A model generated the notes under the pieces. It was not told the DNA's origin. It ran no database searches and saw only the letters and a program-made list of their open reading frames with translations. A stretch of 64,000 nucleotides of DNA, taken from positions 1,302,001 to 1,366,000 of the forward strand of contig NZ_JOAJ01000001.1 in the NCBI RefSeq assembly GCF_000720425.1, read 5' to 3'. This DNA comes from Nocardia rhamnosiphila NBRC 108938. GTDB taxonomy: Bacteria; Actinomycetota; Actinomycetes; Mycobacteriales; Mycobacteriaceae. Positions 31,928 through 40,135 of this stretch are shown here, in pieces (within the stretch, counting starts at the first letter, position 1; each line of letters starts with the position of its first letter). The position numbers and the translations under genes were made by a program.

Positions 31928-32394
31928 GAGAGCTCGCTTTCCGGACCGACCAGCACGCGAACGGTCTCGGCGACCAGCGCCGGACGTCGCGCGCCCTCGA
32001 TCTCGATGGTGTAGGCGGTGATCAGGTTCGCGCCCTTCGCCGTTCGCTCGAGCGATTCGAGCCGGGCTCCGCAGCGGATCCGCGCGCCGATCGGTACCGG
32101 CGCGGGGAAGCGGACCTTGTTCACCCCGTAGTTGACCTTCATCCGGACACCCGCGATATCGAAGATCTCGCCGCCGAGCGCCGGGAGCAGCGAGAGGGTC
32201 AGATAGCCGTGCGCGATCGTGGTGCCGTAGGGCCCGGACGCCGCCCGGACGGGATCGACGTGGATCCACTGCCGGTCGCCGGTCGCCGCGGCGAAAGCGT
32301 CCACCCGGGCCTGGGTCACCTCGAGCCAGCTGCTGTACCCGAGATGAGTGCCGACCGCGGCCGCCACCTCGTCGATCCCCTGGAAAACCTTCAC
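31924..32394 (-). CDS. MaoC-type (R)-specific enoyl-CoA hydratase
   Basis: This 156-residue single hotdog-domain protein carries the hydratase-2 motif FAAATGDRQWIHVDPVRA, where the Asp of GD and the His of IHVD are catalytic. The downstream substrate-loop segment GTTIAHGYLTLSLLP is typical of Rv0130/NodN-like hydratases. It would hydrate trans-2-enoyl-CoA to (R)-3-hydroxyacyl-CoA. It uses a GTG start, lies 31 bp after the ACAD and overlaps the thiolase by four bases. Confidence 0.9.
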   Translation of the reverse strand: MKVFQGIDEVAAAVGTHLGYSSWLEVTQARVDAFAAATGDRQWIHVDPVRAASGPYGTTIAHGYLTLSLLPALGGEIFDIAGVRMKVNYGVNKVRFPAPVPIGARIRCGARLESLERTAKGANLITAYTIEIEGARRPALVAETVRVLVGPESELS

Positions 32395-32425
32395 GAGACC
32401 AGACCTCGGTCCGGGCAGCGGCCGC

Positions 32426-33580
32426 TCACAGCCCGCCCCGGGCCACGAGCTGCGACGCGATCACATTGCGCTGGATCTCGTTCGTCCCTTCGCCGACGAT
32501 CATCAGCGGGGCGTCGCGGAAATAACGTTCGACGTCGTATTCGGTGGAGTATCCGTAGCCGCCGTGGATGCGGACCGCGTTCAGGGCGACCTCCATCGCC
32601 ACCTCGGAGGCGTACAGCTTGGCCATACCGGCCTCCATATCGCAGCGCTCGCCGCGGTCGTACATCTCGGCGGCGTGGCGGGTGAGCTGGCGGGCCGCGG
32701 TCAGTTTCGTCGCCATATCCGCCAGGTAGTTGCCCACCGACTGGTGCTTCCAGATGGGTTCGCCGAAACTCTCCCGCTGCTGGGCGTAGGCCAGCGAATC
32801 CTCCAGTGCGGCCGCGGCGACCCCGAGCGCCCGCGAAGCCACCTGGATACGGCCGGTTTCCAGGCCTTTCATCATCTGCGGGAACCCGTTACCGGGTTCT
32901 CCGCCCAGGACCGCCGACCCGGGAGCCCGGTAGCCGTCGAAGGACAGTTCGCAGCTCTCCACACCTTTGTAGCCGAGTTTCGGCAGGTCGCGGGATACGG
33001 TGAGGCCCGGGCCGTGTTCGACGAGCACGATCGACATACCCCGGTGCCGCGGAGTCGCCGCCGGGTCCGTTTTGCACAGCAGCGCGATCACGCCCGCCCG
33101 GCGCGCGTTGGTGATCCAGGTCTTGGCACCGTTGATCACGAGCTCGTCGCCGTCGCGCCGGGCCGTGGTGGTCATGGCCTGCAGATCGGAACCACCACCC
33201 GGCTCGGTCAATGCCATGGTCGCGCGGATCTCCCCCGTGGCCATGGGCGGCAGATAACGCTGCTTCTGTTCCTCGGTGCCGAACAAGCCGATCAGTTTTG
33301 CGACGACGGTGTGGCCGCCCATCGCCCCGGACAGGGACATCCAGCCGCGGGCCAGTTCCTCGGTCACCTGGACGTAGCAGGGCATGGAGACCGGTGTGCC
33401 GCCGTATTCCTCGGGGATCGCCAGACCGTAGATACCGATCCGCTTCATCTGCTCGATCCAGTTCTCGGGGTACCGGTCGGCGTGCTCGACCTCCTGCACC
33501 GACGGTTTCACCTCCCGATCGATGAACTCACGCACCGTCCGCACCAGGAGCGCTTCTTCGTCGTTCAGGTAATAGCTCAC
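32426..33580 (-). CDS. Acyl-CoA dehydrogenase
   Basis: This 384-residue FAD enzyme has the family signatures ALTEPGGGSDLQ, GAKTWITNARRAG (flavin site), GYGYSTEYDVERYFRDA and a C-terminal GEGTNEIQRNVIA with the catalytic Glu. It is closest in character to short/branched-chain dehydrogenases. It leads the operon with MaoC and thiolase. GTG 33580 is preferred because GAGGA sits eight bases upstream; GTG 33595 is an alternative. Confidence 0.92.
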   Translation of the reverse strand: MSYYLNDEEALLVRTVREFIDREVKPSVQEVEHADRYPENWIEQMKRIGIYGLAIPEEYGGTPVSMPCYVQVTEELARGWMSLSGAMGGHTVVAKLIGLFGTEEQKQRYLPPMATGEIRATMALTEPGGGSDLQAMTTTARRDGDELVINGAKTWITNARRAGVIALLCKTDPAATPRHRGMSIVLVEHGPGLTVSRDLPKLGYKGVESCELSFDGYRAPGSAVLGGEPGNGFPQMMKGLETGRIQVASRALGVAAAALEDSLAYAQQRESFGEPIWKHQSVGNYLADMATKLTAARQLTRHAAEMYDRGERCDMEAGMAKLYASEVAMEVALNAVRIHGGYGYSTEYDVERYFRDAPLMIVGEGTNEIQRNVIASQLVARGGL

Positions 33581-33656
33581 GCGCGATGTCCTCACCGTGT
33601 CGCGGGGCCCGCCCGAGCCCGTGGATGTCTACGGCCATAGTCGGCCAACGGAAAAT

Positions 33657-33680
33657 AAATGTCAATCATGATAAGCATTT
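33657..33680. promoter_or_regulatory. 24-bp symmetric operator candidate
   Basis: AAATG and CATTT flank a perfect ATCATGAT palindrome with three bases on each side, making a fully symmetric 24-bp dyad. It lies between the divergent ACAD operon and the CitE-remnant/MaoC/SDR operon, in an AT-rich patch. It contains the ATNATNAT core seen at other promoters in this region. Confidence 0.55.
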
Positions 33681-33788
33681 GCAGGGTCTCGGTTAGATTG
33701 GTAGCCGCCGCCCCCGGACCGGGCCGGCGCGCCGCAGACCTCGACGACGAATATCCCGCAGTTCGGCACGATCGAAAAGGAACCGCCC

Positions 33789-33998
33789 ATGAGACACCTA
33801 CGCCGGCGAGCCGATGTGGTCGCCCCCGGATTCGACGAGCACAAGACGTGCAGGACTCCGGCCGACACCGCGGCCCCGGTGATCTTCGGCCTCGAAGACG
33901 CCGCCCGGTGCGGGCATCGCCGGGCGGATACCGGACGAAGCGGCCACAGTGACCGTCCGACGCACCCGGCGATGAGCGGAGCCGGAAATGGCCACTGA
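33789..33998 (+). pseudogene. Truncated CitE/HpcH-like lyase remnant
   Basis: This 69-codon frame has an AAAGGAA ribosome site. It begins MRHLRRRADVVAPGFDEH and continues to PVIFGLEDAARCG. It resembles the N-terminal strand of CitE/malyl-CoA lyase proteins, which typically read RRSxLxVPG followed by DxxxxDLEDAV. Those proteins have about 270-320 residues. Here similarity ends near residue 40 and the frame stops 11 bases inside the next gene. I read it as a remnant still translated at the head of the operon. It could instead be a chance similarity. Confidence 0.4.
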
Positions 33999-35013
33999 CC
34001 TCGTACGTTTCGTGGGTGGCCCGTATTTCGACGAACTCGCCCACGGCGCGATATTCGACACCGCCCCGGCGATCACACTCACCGACGGGCTCGCCGCCGT
34101 TCACCAGAGCATCCTCGGCGATCGGTTGCGGCTCGCACTCGACAACCACCTCGCGACGGTCGTGGCGGGTGGCCCGGTGGCCCACCCCGGCCTGGTCGCC
34201 GATCTCGCGATCGGCCAGTCCACCCTCGCCACCCACCACGTGAGGGCGAATCTGTTCTATCGCGGGCTGCGGTTCCACCGGTTCCCCCGGCTCGGCGACA
34301 CCCTCTACACCACGACCGAGGTCGTGGGTCTGAAAGAGAACTCGCACCGACCCGGGCGCCGGCCCACCGGGCTGGCCGCCCTGCGGATCCGCACGACCGA
34401 CCAGCACGGTGCCACTGTGCTCGATTTTCATCGCTGTGCGATGCTCCCGCTGCGCGAACTCGACGCGCCCACAGCCGGTTCCGGTTCGCCGCAGCGTACG
34501 GTCCACGCCGACGACCTCTCCGCGATCGGCGCCGGGGAGCCGGTCTCGCGGCACGTCCCGGCCGGCCTGGACCTGGCCGCCTACCGCCGGGAGGTGCCCG
34601 GCCCGCATTTCGACCCCGCGCTCACCGGCACCACGTTCATCTCCAGCGGTGATGTCGTCACCGGCGCACCCGAACTGGCCCGGCTGACCCTCAATATCGC
34701 CGCCACCCACCACGACGCACGTGTCGGCACCGCCGGCCGACTCGTCTACGGCGGCCACACCATCGGTCTGGCCCTGGCCCAGGCAACCCGCGCGCTCCCG
34801 AACCTGGTGACCGTGCTGGGCTGGTATTCCTGCGACCACACCGGGCCCGTGCACGAAGGCGACATCCTCACCAGCTGTCTGCATGTCGAGTCCGCGGAAC
34901 CGCTGGATACGGGCGGCGGACTCGTGGAGCTGCGGTCGTGCGTCTACGCCCACCGCGGTGACGCGGCCCCGGCCTCCGTCCTGGACTGGCGTTTCACCGC
35001 CCTCTTCGCCTGA
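33988..35013 (+). CDS. Double-hotdog MaoC-family dehydratase (mesaconyl-CoA hydratase-like)
   Basis: This 341-residue protein contains two hotdog domains. The N-terminal half starts GPYFDELAHGAIF and has a degenerate motif (ILGDRLRLALDNH). The C-terminal half has a canonical-looking NIAATHHDAR, followed by RLVYGGHTIGLALAQA, so catalysis probably resides there. Size and layout match mesaconyl-CoA hydratases and related acyl-CoA dehydratases. It overlaps the CitE-like remnant and is followed 28 bp later by an SDR. True mesaconyl-CoA hydratases commonly neighbour CitE-type lyases, which fits the remnant. Confidence 0.8.
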   Translation: MATDLVRFVGGPYFDELAHGAIFDTAPAITLTDGLAAVHQSILGDRLRLALDNHLATVVAGGPVAHPGLVADLAIGQSTLATHHVRANLFYRGLRFHRFPRLGDTLYTTTEVVGLKENSHRPGRRPTGLAALRIRTTDQHGATVLDFHRCAMLPLRELDAPTAGSGSPQRTVHADDLSAIGAGEPVSRHVPAGLDLAAYRREVPGPHFDPALTGTTFISSGDVVTGAPELARLTLNIAATHHDARVGTAGRLVYGGHTIGLALAQATRALPNLVTVLGWYSCDHTGPVHEGDILTSCLHVESAEPLDTGGGLVELRSCVYAHRGDAAPASVLDWRFTALFA

Positions 35014-35041
35014 TCACCCACTACTTCCAAGAGGTATCACC

Positions 35042-35833
35042 ATGACCACGACCGGACGTCTGGCCGGCAAGATCGCACTCGTCACCGGCGCGGGGTCGGG
35101 CCTGGGCCGGGCCTCGGCCCTCCGCTTCGCCGCCGAGGGCGCCGCGGTCGCCGTCGCCGATCTCGACCCGGCCGCGGCCGACTCCGTCACCGCGGAGATC
35201 ACCGCGGCCGGTGGGCACGCCCTACCGGTGACCGTCGATGTCACCTCCGACGCCGACTCGCGGCGCATGATCGCCGCAACGCTCGGCGAATTCGGTTGTC
35301 TCGACATCGTGTTCGCCAATGCCGGGATCAACGGCGCCGGTAATGCCGCCGACACAACCGAGGAGGAGTGGGACCGGGTCGTCGCGATCAACCTCAAAGG
35401 CGTATGGCTGACCTCGAAATACGCGCTCCCCCATCTGATCGAGCGGCGCACCGGGTCGATCATCAACCAGGCCAGTATGGGTGGCCTGATCGGACTGCCC
35501 GGGATCTTCCCCTATGCCGCCGCCAAGGGCGGCGTGATCGCGATGACCAAACAGATGGCTGTCACATACGGGCCGGACAATGTGCGCGTGAACGCGATCT
35601 GCCCGGGCACCATTCCGACTCCCCTCGTGTACCGGTCCCGGGTCGAACGCGGCGCGGCCGAGCCGGACGCCGATCAGGCCGCGCTCGACGCCGACGCCGC
35701 CGCCCGCTTCCCACTGCGCCGCCTGGGCACACCGGACGATCTGGCCTCGATCGCGGTGTTCCTGGGCAGCGACGAGGCCAACTGGGTGACCGGCGGTATC
35801 TACACCGTCGACGGCGGCCGCAGCGCTTTCTGA
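35042..35833 (+). CDS. SDR-family NAD(P) dehydrogenase
   Basis: This 263-residue classical SDR has cofactor motif TGAGSGLGRA, Asp after the second strand (VADLD, suggesting NAD), NAGI, and the Ser/Tyr/Lys triad in NQASMGG and YAAAKGG. It probably oxidises a 3-hydroxyacyl-CoA or another alcohol intermediate of the region. AAGAGG precedes the ATG, and a textbook terminator follows. Confidence 0.9.
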   Translation: MTTTGRLAGKIALVTGAGSGLGRASALRFAAEGAAVAVADLDPAAADSVTAEITAAGGHALPVTVDVTSDADSRRMIAATLGEFGCLDIVFANAGINGAGNAADTTEEEWDRVVAINLKGVWLTSKYALPHLIERRTGSIINQASMGGLIGLPGIFPYAAAKGGVIAMTKQMAVTYGPDNVRVNAICPGTIPTPLVYRSRVERGAAEPDADQAALDADAAARFPLRRLGTPDDLASIAVFLGSDEANWVTGGIYTVDGGRSAF

Positions 35834-35850
35834 CTCCGGCTACAGCGGTA

Positions 35851-35889
35851 GGCCCCTGGGAAACAGAACGCGTTTCCCAGGGGCCTTTT
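35851..35889 (+). terminator. Rho-independent terminator after the SDR gene
   Basis: A 14-bp perfect stem (GGCCCCTGGGAAAC and its complement) with a 7-nt loop is followed by TTTT. It is the only hairpin in the window with a classical T-run. Confidence 0.9.
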
Positions 35890-35996
35890 CATGGGGCGTG
35901 ATCGCCGCGCCGCAGTGGCCGGGCCGGTACCGACCGCAGATCCGCCAGTCTCGGTTCCCCGCGCGGCCGGTCACCACCGGCCGACGGCTCGCGACC

Positions 35997-36029
35997 GCAT
36001 CGATCCCGGCCGTGAGCCGGGATCGATGC
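35997..36029 (-). terminator. Hairpin after the TRAP substrate-binding gene
   Basis: GCATCGATCCCGGC and its exact complement (14 bp) flank a CGTGA loop three bases beyond the stop of the minus-strand gene. Confidence 0.8.
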
Positions 36030-36032
36030 TCG

Positions 36033-37319
36033 TCACGCGGGACGGCGGTCGAGCAGGATCTCCTGGAAGACCCGCTGCACATACGGGCCGATATCGATCT
36101 TCCCCGGCTTGTACCACTCGGCGAAGCCGTTGTAGTCGGTGTCGTTGGTGTAGCCGAGTTCGGCCACGATATCGCTCCACCTACCGGACTTCTCCCGCAC
36201 CGAATCCACGAAGGCCCGGCCGTCGAGCAGCGCCGGATCGTCGGCCCGCTTCTCGACGATCGAATCGTTGACCCGTCGTATCGCCGCCCGGGCGTCGTCG
36301 GAGAACGGCACCACCGAGCCCCCGTATCCCTTGATCTTCTTCACCGCGCCGGCGGTGACCGGCCAGATCTTGTCCTCGATCGCCGCGGTGAGGAAGACGT
36401 CGAGACGGTCCCACAGCAACTGCCGCGCGGCCCGCGGCAGATTCGCCCAGAGATCGGCGTTGAACACCATGTTCCCGGTCGGCACGGCCAGCCCGGCGCC
36501 GGGGTCGATAATCGCATTCGGCGCGACCTCGACGATCCCGCCGATGGTCGCGGCCGACGGGCTCACCATCGAACAGTCGATGACGCCGCGTTGCAGCGCT
36601 TCGTAGGCTTCGGTGTAGGCCACCGAGGTGGATGTGCCGCCGAGCGCCGAGACCTGTTCGCCGGCGACCGTACTGCCGACCGACACGCTCTTCCCGGCGA
36701 AGTCGGCCAGGCCGGTGCCCGGTTGAGTGCAGAACAGGGCGTTCATGCCCGCGTTGTAGGCCGGCAGCATCAATTCGAGGCCCTTGTCCGCGAACTCCGA
36801 CACGATCTCGGGCGTCGCGAACGCGACCTCCGCGGGCCAGGCGTTGGACTGCAGCACACCGGTCACCACACTCTGGTCCGAGAGGACTCCCGCGTCGAGC
36901 AGCGCGGCCGAGGCCGGGAATTCCTTGGGCTCGTATACGGTCAGTACCTGGCCCATATCGAGGCGGCCGTCGCTGACCGCGTCGTCGATCTCGGTGGATT
37001 TAGCGATCGCGTCCGAGTACGCGAGGTCGAAGGTGATCTTCCCGCCCGACCAGTCCTCCACCGCCGCGACATACTTCTCGACGAACGAACCGGCGACCGA
37101 CCCCTTGGCGCCCGGTGACTGGGTGTGCAGCAGAATCGGGTCCATATCGGCCAGAGCTGCCTGATACTCGGCTTTGGTGGCACCGTAGGCGACGCTCGTA
37201 CCACCACCGCCCGCGCCCCCGACGCCCGTTTCGGCGCACCCGGCGAGCATCAGCGCACCGGCCGCGGCGAAAGCACCGGCACGGACTACTGCGCCGGTGC
37301 GGGTGAAGAATCTGGTCAC
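36033..37319 (-). CDS. TRAP transporter substrate-binding lipoprotein (DctP type)
   Basis: This 428-residue extracytoplasmic solute receptor has an N-terminal signal peptide with lipobox ALMLAGCAE, so it is a lipoprotein anchored by the Cys. The body has the DctP pattern: GGKITFDLAYSDAIAK early, a DFAGKSVSVGSTVAG hinge region and a long helical C-terminus. It is longer than usual DctP proteins (about 330). It captures a carboxylate for a DctQM permease. The matching dctQ and dctM genes are 14 kb away at 50.0-52.1 kb. GGGAG lies five bases before the GTG start. Confidence 0.85.
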   Translation of the reverse strand: MTRFFTRTGAVVRAGAFAAAGALMLAGCAETGVGGAGGGGTSVAYGATKAEYQAALADMDPILLHTQSPGAKGSVAGSFVEKYVAAVEDWSGGKITFDLAYSDAIAKSTEIDDAVSDGRLDMGQVLTVYEPKEFPASAALLDAGVLSDQSVVTGVLQSNAWPAEVAFATPEIVSEFADKGLELMLPAYNAGMNALFCTQPGTGLADFAGKSVSVGSTVAGEQVSALGGTSTSVAYTEAYEALQRGVIDCSMVSPSAATIGGIVEVAPNAIIDPGAGLAVPTGNMVFNADLWANLPRAARQLLWDRLDVFLTAAIEDKIWPVTAGAVKKIKGYGGSVVPFSDDARAAIRRVNDSIVEKRADDPALLDGRAFVDSVREKSGRWSDIVAELGYTNDTDYNGFAEWYKPGKIDIGPYVQRVFQEILLDRRPA

Positions 37320-37417
37320 TGGATCTCCCTTTGACGAGCCCGACGGCCGGAAAATGGTGTGCGCGAACATGATTCGGTCACACAGCCGTCGCGAGAAAAG
37401 TGAGGCGGCTCACTTTG

Positions 37418-37490
37418 ATGATGGTAATCATGCGTCTGGATTAGTGAGTTGTCAAGATCTATGCGCATCATTATTAGCGGCAGGTAGTAT
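37418..37490. promoter_or_regulatory. Divergent regulatory region, TRAP receptor / CoA-transferase
   Basis: ATGAT-GGTA-ATCAT is a perfect inverted repeat at 37418-37431, and ATCATTAT occurs at 37467-37474. TAGTAT at 37485-37490 ends seven bases before the GTG of the CoA-transferase, matching a leaderless -10. The patch is AT-rich. Confidence 0.5.
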
Positions 37491-37497
37491 CGGCGCC

Positions 37498-38709
37498 GTG
37501 TCCGATATCCCGGCTGCGCCCGCCGCGACCACCGCGGCGCGGCGGATCCTCGACTGGACCGAGAGTGGAGTTCCCGCACTCACCGGTCTCCCGGGCGGCC
37601 CCGCGCTGATCCCACCGGGGGCCGCGGCCACGGTCGCCCGCGAGCACACCGCCCGGATCGCGGCGCTCACCGGCGGACGGGTCCGGCTCGACGGCGCCCG
37701 CCTGCTCACCGAGCGGGCCGCGTTCACCGGGTTCACCCGCGGCGGCACACGCTCGGCCGGACGGGCCTGCCGCCTGCTGCCCACCGCCGACGGCTGGGCC
37801 GCGGTCAGTTGCGCACGGCCCGATGATCCCGTACTGCTCGCCGCGCTCATCTGCCGGGATCCGGTCGACGATCCGTGGCCCGGAGTGGCGCAGTGGCTGG
37901 GCACCCACACCGGCGCCGAACTGGCCGAGCGCGCGGAGTTACTCGGTGTGGCCGCGGGACCCCTCGCCCCGGTATCGGCGAAACCACCGCAGCCGCTGCG
38001 GTTCCGGCCGGTGGACGGTCTCCGCGTGGTCGACTTCAGCGCACTGTGGGCGGGCCCGCTGTGCGCCCACCTCCTCGGGCTCGCGGGTGCGCGCGTGATC
38101 AAGGTGGAAACCCCCACCCGGCCCGACGGCGCCCGCCGCGGTGAACCGGGCTTCTACCGACTGTTGCACGGCGGTCACGAATCCGTCGTCCTCGATCCCG
38201 GTGACCCCGCGCAACGCCGCGCACTGCGCGACCTGGTGGCCTCCGCCGATATCGTGATCGAGGCGTCCCGCCCGCGCGCACTGGCCCGGTTCGGACTCGA
38301 CGCCCAGGCATTCGCCGATGCCGGCGGCACCTGGGTCTCGATCACGGCGCACGGCCGGGCCGCGAACCGGATCGGCTTCGGCGACGATATCGCCGCGACC
38401 GCGGGCCTGGTGGCCCGGACACCGGACGACACACCCCTATTCGTCGGTGACGCCATCGCCGATCCCTTGACCGGCCTGACCGCGGCCGTACTCGCCATGT
38501 CGGCCCCCGCCGACGGCACCGGCCGGCTCTGGGATATCTCGATGGCGGCGGTGGTGGCCGCGACACTCGATCCCGGAGCCACCGCGACCGTGCCGATCGA
38601 TGGGGCACATATCGTCGCGCCGACGCATCGCGAGGCCACCGGTAGCGCGCCGGACAGCGGCCGCGACACCACCGCGGTGCTCGCCGAACTGGGTGTACGG
38701 CTCGGATGA
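37498..38709 (+). CDS. Class III CoA-transferase (CaiB/BaiF) with rearranged domain order
   Basis: In CaiB proteins the nucleotide-fold start GLRVVDFSALWAGPLCAHLLG, followed by ARVIKVETP, is normally at residue 5-40. Here it begins near residue 175 of 403. About 170 residues resembling a C-terminal CaiB portion precede it (FTRGGTRSAGRACRLLPTAD). The catalytic aspartate would be in GDAIADPLTGLTAA. The protein therefore looks circularly permuted, or is a shuffled CaiB variant. It would transfer CoA between a carboxylate and an acyl-CoA. Its stop overlaps the amidohydrolase start as ATGA. Confidence 0.78.
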   Translation: MSDIPAAPAATTAARRILDWTESGVPALTGLPGGPALIPPGAAATVAREHTARIAALTGGRVRLDGARLLTERAAFTGFTRGGTRSAGRACRLLPTADGWAAVSCARPDDPVLLAALICRDPVDDPWPGVAQWLGTHTGAELAERAELLGVAAGPLAPVSAKPPQPLRFRPVDGLRVVDFSALWAGPLCAHLLGLAGARVIKVETPTRPDGARRGEPGFYRLLHGGHESVVLDPGDPAQRRALRDLVASADIVIEASRPRALARFGLDAQAFADAGGTWVSITAHGRAANRIGFGDDIAATAGLVARTPDDTPLFVGDAIADPLTGLTAAVLAMSAPADGTGRLWDISMAAVVAATLDPGATATVPIDGAHIVAPTHREATGSAPDSGRDTTAVLAELGVRLG

Positions 38710-40097
38710 CGGAGCTGCTGATCCGCGACGCGGAACTGCCCGGCGGGCGGCGCACCGACGTGCTCCTCCGGCGCGGCGTCGTCGCCGCGCTGGGTAAGGA
38801 TCCGGCCGCGGCCCGGGTTCCGGTACTCGACGCCGAGGGCGGGGCCCTGCTGCCGGGCCTGCATGACCATCACCTGCACCTGCACGCGCTCGCGGCCGAC
38901 GCGGACTCGGTCCGCTGCGGACCACCGCAAGTGCGTACCCCCGCCGAGCTCGCCCGCGCGCTCGCCGCCGCCCCGGGCGACGACTGGATTCGCGGAGTCG
39001 GCTATGTGGAAACCGTCGCGGGCCTGCTCGATTCGGCGGCCCTCGATGCCCTGCACGGTGCCCGGCCGGTGCGCGTCCAGCATCGCAGCGGCGCGCTGTG
39101 GATACTCAACTCGGCCGCCGCTGCCCGGGTCGGCCTGGACTCCGCGAGCGAACCGGGCGTCGAGCGCGATGCGGCCGGTCGGCCGACCGGTCGTCTATGG
39201 CGCGCGGACACGTGGTTGCGTTCGCGGCTACCGGATACCGGACCGCCCGATCTCACCGCGGTCGGCGCGCGACTGGCCCGCTACGGAATCACCGGGATCA
39301 CCGACGCCACACCGGATCTGACCGACGAATCCCTCGCCGCTCTGATCACCGCGGCAACCTCGGGATGCGTGCCCCAGCGGCTCACGCTACTGGGCGTACC
39401 GCTCGGCCGGACCTGTGCGGCCGGGGTGGCCGCCGGGCCGTACAAGATCGTCCTCGCGGATTCCGGCCTGCCCGATATCGAAACACTCGTCGGCACCGTC
39501 CGGCGCGCGCACGAGCTGGACCGGCCCGTCGCCGTGCACTGTGTCAGCCGGGAAGCGCTGTTCCTCCTGCTCGCGGTATTCGACGAGACCGGCACGATTC
39601 CGGGCGATCGGATCGAGCACGGCGCCGTCGTACCGGCCGAATCCCTGGGCGTCCTGCGGCGTCTCGGCCTCACCGTGGTGACGCAACCGGGCTTCCTCGC
39701 CGATCGCGGCGACGACTATCTGCGCCGGGTGGACCCGGCCGACCTCCCCGATCTCTACCGGTGCCGCAGTATGGCCGAATCCGGCGTGGGCCTGGCCCTG
39801 TCCAGTGACGCCCCATACGGTCCGCTCGACCCCTGGCAAGTGGTCGCCGCCGCCGTGGCCCGGCGCACGCCCGACGGTCGCGTCGTCGGCCCGGAGGAAA
39901 CCCTGCGGCCGGCGGCGGCGCTCGGGCGCTACCTCGCGCCGCTTCGCGACCCGGGCGGCCCGGCGCGCGGCATCGCACCGGGTGCGGCCGCCGATCTCGT
40001 CCTGCTGGACCGGCCGATCACGCGCCAGCTCGCGGAACCGGACGCGGCCGCGGTACGGGCCACGATCATCGGCGGACGGATCGTATTCGCCCGATAG
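38706..40097 (+). CDS. Amidohydrolase family 3 (YtcJ-like)
   Basis: This 463-residue metal-dependent hydrolase has the N-terminal beta-sandwich and the metal motif GLHDHHLHLHAL. Later ligands appear as PVAVHCVSRE, DRIEHGAVV and a C-terminal LALSSDAPYGPLDPW. YtcJ-type enzymes hydrolyse amides or cyclic amides; many are orphan. Translational coupling to the CoA-transferase suggests that it releases a carboxylate, which is then converted to its CoA ester. This functional link is inference. Confidence 0.85.
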   Translation: MTELLIRDAELPGGRRTDVLLRRGVVAALGKDPAAARVPVLDAEGGALLPGLHDHHLHLHALAADADSVRCGPPQVRTPAELARALAAAPGDDWIRGVGYVETVAGLLDSAALDALHGARPVRVQHRSGALWILNSAAAARVGLDSASEPGVERDAAGRPTGRLWRADTWLRSRLPDTGPPDLTAVGARLARYGITGITDATPDLTDESLAALITAATSGCVPQRLTLLGVPLGRTCAAGVAAGPYKIVLADSGLPDIETLVGTVRRAHELDRPVAVHCVSREALFLLLAVFDETGTIPGDRIEHGAVVPAESLGVLRRLGLTVVTQPGFLADRGDDYLRRVDPADLPDLYRCRSMAESGVGLALSSDAPYGPLDPWQVVAAAVARRTPDGRVVGPEETLRPAAALGRYLAPLRDPGGPARGIAPGAAADLVLLDRPITRQLAEPDAAAVRATIIGGRIVFAR

Positions 40098-40099
40098 GC

Positions 40100-40133
40100 G
40101 GTGGGTGGCCCGCGACCGCTCGGGCCACCCACC
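40100..40133. terminator. Bidirectional hairpin between amidohydrolase and ACAD
   Basis: GGTGGGTGGCCCG and its exact complement (13 bp) flank an 8-base loop, filling nearly the whole gap between convergent stops. Confidence 0.8.
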
Positions 40134-40135
40134 GG

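Noticed and set aside
33592..34953. A 453-codon open frame on the minus strand opposite the MaoC/SDR genes
   Set aside because: It is antisense to the clearly homologous double-hotdog MaoC protein, has no domain similarity and runs through the promoter gap; a product of high GC codon bias.
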